A stretch of 12,400 nucleotides of DNA from Thalassiosira profunda (Eukaryota; Bacillariophyta; Thalassiosirophyceae; Thalassiosirales; Thalassiosiraceae). The notes under the pieces were generated by a model. It saw only the letters and a list, made by a program, of their open reading frames with translations. It did no database searches and was not told the DNA's origin. The DNA lies in NCBI GenBank assembly GCA_036939355.1, contig JALLAP010001467.1:1-12400 (forward strand), given 5' to 3'. Positions 7,328 through 12,400 of this stretch are shown here, piece after piece; the first letter of the stretch is position 1; each line of letters begins with the position of its first letter. Made by a program: the position numbers and the translations under genes.

Positions 7328-7881
7328 GGTTGGACACGATGCCGAGAGGTGATGTGGATCAATGAGGCAAAGACCGTCAATTTATGAGCACGTGCAAAAG
7401 TTGCAAAGACCGTCGATTTATGATGCTTGGCACTGCTGTGTCGAGCAACGAGACGTCGCGACACTCGATCTTTATGTCATTGCACACGCGTCCAGTAGCT
7501 ATCTAGTGTCTCGGGCTGGTTGCACACAGCTAGCCCGCGAGGGGGCGAGGCACCGAAAAGCAAGACCGACCAGAAAGAATCTGCGAAGTCGACACCGACA
7601 CGCGTCCAGCCTCTAAAGGACGCGCGATATCTTTGGCGCTTTCTAAAGGACCCATGTCAGTCCACTGTAATTTCCGCCGCAAAGCGCCCGCCGCTCCCCC
7701 AGCCCACGCCCGAACTCTCCCTCCACGCCCCACCCGCTTGTCTGTTCCGGGCGACCTGGGAGGCAACAGCGGATCCACAGGTCAGGAAGCCCTCTGGCTG
7801 CAAGTCCGGGCTGCGCGCACAAATACGGAGAGCAACAGATATTTGCAATTGGCAGTGGTGCACCAACAACACCAACGCACA
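7328..7881. promoter_or_regulatory. 554-bp divergent promoter region (Cys-repeat / BAR-PH)
   Basis: No supported gene lies here. The region is rich in short repeats. A 21-nt direct repeat sits at 7367-7387 and 7403-7423 (one mismatch), each reading TCATAAAT-like (TATA-like) on the minus strand 40-100 nt before the Cys-repeat start. ACACGCGTCCAG occurs at 7484-7495 and 7598-7609, containing ACGCGT (MCB-type hexamer). TCTAAAGGA occurs at 7612-7620 and 7642-7650. An E2F-like TTTGGCGC sits at 7632-7639. The sequence matches are direct; function is inference from yeast, animal and plant motifs. Confidence 0.5.
7367..7423. repeat. Imperfect 21-nt direct repeat, 36-nt spacing
   Basis: The copies at 7367-7387 and 7403-7423 share GCAAAGACCGTC then an ATTTATGA core, with one mismatch. 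The spacing places them just upstream of the Cys-repeat gene on the minus strand, where they could duplicate a core promoter or binding site. Confidence 0.85.
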
Positions 7882-9759
7882 ATGAGCTATCCACCGCCCG
7901 TCGTCGACGACACCCAGCCGCCTGCCCCGCCCTCGCCCGGCGCCGACTTAGACAATGAACTTCCCAACTCACCGGTGGCCGAGCCCGCCGGCTCCCCCAC
8001 CTCCAGCCCCGGTGACGGCGATGACATAACCGCCGTCCACGAACGCCGCACGGCGACCCACTCCAAACTGCGCGCCTACGAGGCCGAGCGCCGCGCGGCC
8101 TACGAGTCCAAGCTCCAGTCCACCTCGCTCTACTGGCACGCGTTCCGGACGCTAATGCACGACAGCCTGCTGGAGACGCAGAAGGCGGACCTCCTGCTGC
8201 GGGGATGGGCCCACGCCTCGAACGCATATGGGAACAGCATGGCCAGCGTGGGAGAATGGTGCATCGACGAGAAGGGGGCGCCTATTCTCGACCCCAAGAG
8301 GAAGAAGCGCCACCTCGAGGCGGGGGAGAAGCACGAGAAGCACGGGGGAGCATCGTCCGTGGCTGGATTGTCTGGATCGGTGGCGGGATTGTCCGTCGGG
8401 GGAGTGTCCGTCGGGGGAGTGTCCGTCGGGGGAGTGTCCGTCGGGGGAGATCATCACAGCACTGCATTTGCCGTGGCCGATTTTTACCGCGAGGAGAAGT
8501 GCGGGGCGATGCTCAATCAGTTGGCCAATTCGGCCGGACACGTGGCGGGGAAGTACGACGAGATGGCCCAGTACATGAGCAAGGAGGTGTTGCCGGAGCT
8601 GTCGCTGTTGCTGAGCGAGACGAAGCAGGAGGTAGTCTTTATGGAGAAATTGGGAGATTCGATAATCAACGAATTGGAGGCGGCCGAGGGGGAAGTCTGC
8701 AAGGCTTGGGGTAAGTGTGATGGGGTCTTTGCATCACTGCCCTCACCTGGCTGAACGCCTCACTCATCTTTCTTGCATCTAGATGCGTATTACCAGAGGG
8801 CACTGGATTGGTTCGGCTCCTCGCCGGATGCCGCGAAAGCACCTGCGTCTCCCAATGCCAATGCAGCCGTGAAGGGATGCTCAGATGTGTGGGTGGAAGA
8901 GATGCGATATCGCATGGCGGTGGCTTTTCTCTCTTCTGTGTGGGAGAAGTGCTCCTCGGAGCTGTCCAAGCTTTTTCTGTCGACGAAGGATACTGAATGC
9001 AACCGGCGCAACCAGATTAAGGAGATCATGATTAAAGCCACTCAACGGCAAGAACGGCTGTGGCTGGGGTTGCCATCAACTATCAATCCCGTTTTGAAGG
9101 AGCTGATCGAGTGGCCGATGGAGAGGAAGGAGGTGGAGGACGACGTGCAATCCTCGATTCGCGAGAGGGCGCAGTCCATTCAGCTGGAGGAGGTGGTGCA
9201 CAAGAAGTCGGATGATGCAACACCGACTGGGCCTGGTCTCACTGGCGTGACTGAGGGCGATGGCAACTTTGAGCTCTCCTCTCCGCTGGTCAGCGACCTC
9301 CTGTGCAAAGCAAAGGTCTTGGAGAAGCGTGGAACTGGAATGATGAGCAGCTGGAAGGTCAGCTTGGCGATCATCACTTCCGATTCGTTCCTCCACCTGT
9401 TCGAGCTGCCTCCCACTTGCAGATTGCACTCTGGATCGGCGCCGGAGGTGGCCTTCCAAAATCTGATACCTCCTGTTGTTGTTCCGAGCGTGGAGGGATT
9501 GAAGGGCGGGGTCAAGTATCCTTCGCCCAAACACTGGTTCGACAAGCTAGTGCCGTCGGAATCCTTTGCTCTTCCTAACTGCGTGGTGACGCTTGTAGAC
9601 GAGAAGAAGATCCCCAACGCGTTTGAAGTGGTGGAGACGGTCGTCACATCTGGTGCGTCGAAGATGTTGGGCAACACAACCAAGAGGAAAATGCAGTTCA
9701 AGGCCGTGACGCGGGAGGAGGCGAAGGATTTTGTCGATGCGTTGAAGGAGTCCAAATGA
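7882..9759 (+). CDS. BAR/F-BAR-like plus PH domain protein (two exons)
   Basis: The model is join(7882..8710,8783..9759), 601 residues. Residues 1-50 are Pro/Ser-rich and disordered. Residues about 60-415 are long amphipathic helices (for example 75-127, 205-276 and 310-365), resembling a BAR/F-BAR membrane-curvature module that dimerises on acidic membranes. They are interrupted by a Lys/Glu/Gly linker at 138-190 with an SVGGV repeat. Residues about 445-599 look like a PH domain: KAKVLEKRGTGMMSSWKVSL, then an AIITSDSFLHLFELP strand-turn-strand pattern, then IPNAFEVVETV, and a terminal RKMQFKAVTREEAKDFVDAL helix, with an insertion in the middle. BAR-PH proteins act at the plasma membrane or endosomes in trafficking and cytoskeleton control; the specific role here is inference. 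The start ATG at 7882 (CACAATGAG) is preferred over the in-frame upstream ATG at 7633, which would translate repeat-rich promoter sequence. The PH assignment is firmer than the BAR one. Confidence 0.78.
8391..8450 (+). repeat. 15-bp coding minisatellite, four copies (SVGGV)
   Basis: Four head-to-tail 15-nt units of the GTCCGTCGGGGGAGT type encode S-V-G-G-V repeats in the linker splitting the BAR-like helices. Copies are virtually identical, so the array is young and probably variable in length between alleles. It keeps frame at any copy number. Confidence 0.9.
8711..8782 (+). other. BAR-PH intron, 72 nt, phase 1
   Basis: The donor is TGGG|GTAAGT; the acceptor is TTTCTTGCATCTAG|ATGCG after a pyrimidine-rich run. 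The exon-1 frame meets TGA inside the intron, and splicing gives K-A-W-D-A-Y-Y-Q, continuing the helix. Confidence 0.88.
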
Positions 9760-9854
9760 ATTGCGATTGTTAGGAGTCAGAGTGTTTCAATGGCGTGGTA
9801 GCAATGATACTTTATGGCAACAAAGCATCGTAGCCGAGAAGAGGGACCTGTCAA
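9760..9854. other. 95-bp convergent intergenic spacer
   Basis: Stop codons of the BAR-PH and F-box-like genes face each other here, so the 3' UTRs are short or overlapping. Nothing else was recognised. Confidence 0.5.
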
Positions 9855-10892
9855 TTATTCCCATTCATACCCCTCACACCAGGCGCACCCAATCTCCTCG
9901 CCCTCGTCATCATAGTTGATGCAATCCTGACAGACTAACTCGTCGTTCCCGCACTTCAAACACTCTACAAGAACTTCGCAATCTTTGCAGAAATGTTGGT
10001 GGCAACCGGTGCATGCCTTTCTCGCGCCAACGCAATTGGAGCAGTAAAATCTTTCACACCGCCAACACAGAAGCACGCCCTCCTCAAGATATCCGTCATC
10101 GCTGTATACGCGACACAGCCGACGCTCGCAAAGGCCTTTCATGCACATGCAGCAGGTATTGTTCTGCAAACCATACCGACTGTAATGCACGGCAGTGGTA
10201 AGGACCATTCGAGGGGCCTCCGGTTGTCCTTGGCTAATGGCGCCTTGACACTTTAGACAATCAAACTGATGGCGCGCCAACGATCGGTCGTATTCGACAA
10301 GAAAATCGTTCACCATCCCGATCCTGCTCATATCGTTCCTGTGCTTGCCAAAAAACTTCTTTGGCAACTGCAGATGCCTCAAAGAGCTACCATCAGCGGC
10401 AATGATGCTGCGAAGCAACGAAACAGTCGTTGCAGCATCTATCTCTGGTTCTCGAAATAGATCAGGACGCTTGTGTAGGCCAACAAGGCTGAGATCGATT
10501 TGCTCAATAACTGTCGATCCACGTAGCGGTTCCAGCCCCCTGCCCGTTATGCTCACGCAGCCTGCCAATTTGAGCCTCTTGAGGCGAGTGGCTGCGCCGA
10601 TGCAAATTAGCACATCATGGACATCGTCGTCCGTCAGCTTCGACGCTAGGCTCTTCTCGATGTCTGCAAAATCGAGCACCTCCCATGACTCTCGGCCCAA
10701 CAAGGCAGATGTGGTGGCACTGCTCGTCGCCGTTTGCGATGTGGGTGCAGCAAACGCCAAAGCGAAGAGGGCACGAGATGGCGCCGCGAGGTAGCTCCCC
10801 ACCTCCGCCAAAAACCCGTCTGGGATGTCGGAGATGGAGAGGGCGCCGGCGGGAGATACTTTCCGGCGCTTGCCGCCGCCAGATGTCGCCAT
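9855..10892 (-). CDS. F-box-like / leucine-rich / cysteine-rich C-terminal protein
   Basis: This is a 345-residue single-exon protein. A basic KRRK start (8-11) is followed by an F-box-like helix pair SISDIPDGFLAEVGSYLAAPSRALFALA (19-46), a style I associate with expanded diatom families. Residues 85-178 contain leucine-rich segments (LKRLKLAGCVSITGRGL and IEQIDLSLVGL), like the LRRs of F-box/LRR proteins. Residues 212-339 hold 21 cysteines in repeated CxxC pairs (212/215, 276/279, 284/287, 294/297, 302/305, 311/314, 321/324, 336/339), including the run CWRCERFYCSNC then CTGCHQHFCKDC, which suggests several zinc sites, perhaps cross-braced. By analogy, the F-box would bind SKP1 in an SCF ubiquitin ligase and the LRR/Cys part would choose substrates; that is inference. 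The ATG at 10892 (CATCATGG) is chosen; the frame stays open to 11159 but that extension is promoter-like and not conserved in style. Confidence 0.7.
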   Translation of the reverse strand: MATSGGGKRRKVSPAGALSISDIPDGFLAEVGSYLAAPSRALFALAFAAPTSQTATSSATTSALLGRESWEVLDFADIEKSLASKLTDDDVHDVLICIGAATRLKRLKLAGCVSITGRGLEPLRGSTVIEQIDLSLVGLHKRPDLFREPEIDAATTVSLLRSIIAADGSSLRHLQLPKKFFGKHRNDMSRIGMVNDFLVEYDRSLARHQFDCLKCQGAISQGQPEAPRMVLTTAVHYSRYGLQNNTCCMCMKGLCERRLCRVYSDDGYLEEGVLLCWRCERFYCSNCVGARKACTGCHQHFCKDCEVLVECLKCGNDELVCQDCINYDDEGEEIGCAWCEGYEWE

Positions 10893-11320
10893 GATGTGTG
10901 TTGCCGGAGCTGTCTTTGCTTGTTTGCACAGTGCTTCGATAGCTTCTTCTCTGTTTTTAGGTTCAGCGGGCAAAAGGGCGTCCTCCCTAAATATTACCCC
11001 TAGCTTCCCTAACAAAGCAGAAAACAAAGCCCCGCTGACGGCAGTAAAGCTAGTGATATTTGTTAGATGTTGTGGCCACGTGGGCAATCCGCCCCCCAAA
11101 TCGAAAATCAAAGATGAAAGAGGAAAGAGCGAGGCCTCCCAACCGACGGACCACATCAAACACCGACGGGGTGCTTGTAGCAGGTAGAGGGCATACCAAG
11201 GCCGGCAGCAGCATCGAGAGGAATCTCTGAGGCGAGCGCATCGTGTTGGTGCAATTTTGGCGCATAAAAATTGAGGCGCAGTCGGCGATCCAACACATCA
11301 ACACCGACCAAAGCAAAAAA
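10893..11320. promoter_or_regulatory. 428-bp divergent promoter region (F-box-like / RPT3)
   Basis: This region contains a palindromic G-box/E-box CCACGTGG at 11076-11083, an E2F-like TTTGGCGC at 11256-11263, and a TATA-like CATAAAAATT just after it, about 50 nt before the RPT3 start. The leader immediately before the RPT3 ATG is A-rich (AAGCAAAAAA). The yeast proteasome element GGTGGCAAA was not seen. Motif functions are inferred from other eukaryotes. Confidence 0.5.
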
Positions 11321-12400
11321 ATGGCAGCCGCGGTTGCCGCCCCCCTGGTCGACATGGACGTCGAGCCGTCCACCCCGGCGGCCGAATCCTCCTCATCTCC
11401 CGACCTCTACCAGGAGATGAAGGGGATGGAGCGCCAGCTGGAATTCGTCGAACTGCAAGAGGAATACCTCAAGGACGAAATGCGCCACCTCCAGCGCGAG
11501 CTCCTCCGGGCCAAGGAGGAGATCCGGCGCATCCAATCCGTGCCCCTCGTCATCGGCCAGTTCAACGAGATGATCGACGCCAATTACGGCATCGTCAGCT
11601 CCACCGCGGGGAGCAATTATTACGTCCGCATCCTCTCGACCCTCGACCGTGAGATGCTCAAGCCGAATACGTCCATCGCCCTGCACCGGCATTCCCACTC
11701 GGTCGTGGACATTTTGCCCCCGGAGAGCGATTCGACGGTCCAGCTCATGAGCGAGAAGCCCGACGTGACGTACAAGNGTGGACATTTTGCCCCCGGAGAG
11801 CGATTCGACGGTCCAGCTCATGAGCGAGAAGCCCGACGTGACGTACAAGGACATCGGGGGGATGGACATCCAGAAGCAGGAGGTGCGGGAGGCGATCGAA
11901 CTGCCGTTGATTCAGCACCATTTGTACCAGCAGATTGGGATCGATCCGCCAAGGGGGGTGCTGCTTTACGGACCCCCGGGGACAGGCAAGACGATGATGG
12001 CCAAGGTGAGTGAATAATATTGCCGGGAGAGGGGGAAGGGAGATGCCAACAGATGATGGTTATTTATGTCTCACATTGTTGCGCACATCACATGCACACA
12101 GGCCGTCGCCAACGCCACCTCCGCCACCTTCATCTCCATGGTCGGCTCCGAGTTCGTCCAAAAGTACCTCGGCGAGGGCCCCCGCATGGTCCGCGACGTC
12201 TTCCGCCTCGCCCGCGAAAATTCCCCCTGCGTCGTCTTCATCGACGAGATCGACGCCATCGCCACCAAGCGGTTCGACGCCCAGACGGGAGCGGATCGGG
12301 AGGTGCAGCGCATCTTGTTGGAATTGCTGAACCAGATGGACGGGTTCGACCAGACGACCAACGTCAAGGTCATCATGGCGACGAATCGGGCGGACACCCT
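11321..12400 (+). CDS. RPT3: 26S proteasome regulatory subunit 6B, AAA ATPase RPT3 (3' end beyond window)
   Basis: RPT3 is one of six AAA+ ATPases in the base of the 19S particle that unfolds ubiquitinated substrates and opens the 20S core. Exon 1 starts at the ATG at 11321; exon 2 begins at 12102 and runs off the window with 299 nt. With the duplicated copy ignored, about 303 codons are visible. They comprise an N-terminal coiled coil (about 28-70), the OB region, the family sequence [24 protein letters not shown], Walker A GPPGTGKT (193-200), the pore-loop region [20 protein letters not shown], Walker B VVFIDEID (248-255), then [24 protein letters not shown] and [23 protein letters not shown] and the QKQEVREA motif favour RPT3 over the other five RPTs. 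Roughly 115 C-terminal residues are missing. As deposited, the frame breaks at the N at 11777 because of a 73-nt insertion (separate entry). Confidence 0.95.
11705..11849 (+). repeat. Exact 72-bp duplication flanking a single N (likely assembly artefact)
   Basis: Nucleotides 11705-11776 and 11778-11849 are identical over 72 positions and separated only by N at 11777. The total extra length is 73 nt, which shifts frame. Dropping one copy and the N restores a continuous, family-perfect RPT3 sequence (DVTYK directly followed by DIGGMD). This is the pattern left when two overlapping contig ends are placed side by side with a placeholder gap. Confidence 0.95.
12006..12101 (+). other. RPT3: RPT3 intron, 96 nt, phase 0
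   Basis: The donor is AAG|GTGAGT, just after the Walker A helix (T-M-M-A-K), and the acceptor is GCACACAG|GCC. The join gives K-A-V-A-N, as in other RPT3 proteins. In-frame stops (TGA then TAA) inside the intron confirm that it must be removed. Confidence 0.93.

Noticed and set aside
7643..8227. 194-codon antisense frame over the BAR-PH 5' end, Arg/Pro-rich
   Set aside because: Its composition is typical of GC-rich antisense shadow; it crosses the promoter and coding start of the real gene.
8391..8450. CRISPR-like or regulatory repeat array
   Set aside because: The units are contiguous 15-mers without spacers, in frame within a coding exon; it is a minisatellite.
9180..9755. 191-codon antisense frame under the PH domain
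   Set aside because: It is opposite a well-supported PH domain and has no recognisable fold or start context.
11705..11849. Genuine tandem exon duplication in RPT3
   Set aside because: The 73-nt shift destroys a near-invariant essential protein, the copies are exactly identical, and an N sits at the join, so an assembly artefact is far more likely.
1..12400. Bacterial or viral origin of the window
   Set aside because: Spliceosomal introns and eukaryote-specific genes (RPT3, RNASEH2C, DSCC1) exclude it.

Overview
The window reads as nuclear DNA from a compact, intron-poor, GC-rich protist genome. A centric diatom of the Thalassiosira type fits best. The evidence is spliceosomal introns of 72-166 nt with GTGAGT/GTAAGT donors and CAG/TAG acceptors, eukaryote-only proteins (RPT3, RNase H2 subunit C, DCC1, a BAR-PH protein), starts with A at -3, a B12-dependent methionine synthase and an F-box-like/Cys-rich protein of a style I associate with diatoms. 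The species assignment is inference. No rRNA, tRNA, transposon or CRISPR array was seen.

Nine protein genes are present and their strands alternate without exception. In order they are: METH 3' end (+, 2-1090); histidine acid phosphatase-like gene with an in-frame TAA (-, 1134-2648); bZIP-like basic/leucine-heptad protein (+, 2929-3480); RNase H2 subunit C, two exons (-, 3943-4564); DSCC1/DCC1 (+, 4747-6468); secreted six-cysteine-repeat protein, two exons (-, 6622-7327); BAR-like plus PH protein, two exons (+, 7882-9759); F-box-like/LRR/Cys-rich protein (-, 9855-10892); and RPT3, a 26S proteasome ATPase, 5' part (+, 11321 to window end). Every neighbouring pair is therefore convergent (gaps 43, 462, 153 and 95 bp) or divergent (gaps 280, 182, 554 and 428 bp), so all four upstream regions are shared between two genes.

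Four of the gene structures go beyond the obvious open frames. RNASEH2C ends in a 30-nt exon. The Cys-repeat gene has a 55-nt first exon that supplies a clean signal peptide. The BAR-PH gene joins two frames across a 72-nt intron. RPT3 crosses a 96-nt intron and also carries an exact 72-bp duplication around a single N, almost certainly an unmerged contig overlap.

Functionally this is mostly unlinked housekeeping. RNASEH2C and DSCC1 are the exception: both serve DNA replication and genome stability and share a 182-bp promoter. No obviously new multi-gene system was found. The most unusual observations are the strict strand alternation, an abrupt switch from C-ending to G-ending synonymous codons inside exons (clearest in RPT3, where it resets after the intron), the unrecognised secreted Cys-repeat protein, and the in-frame stop in the phosphatase gene.
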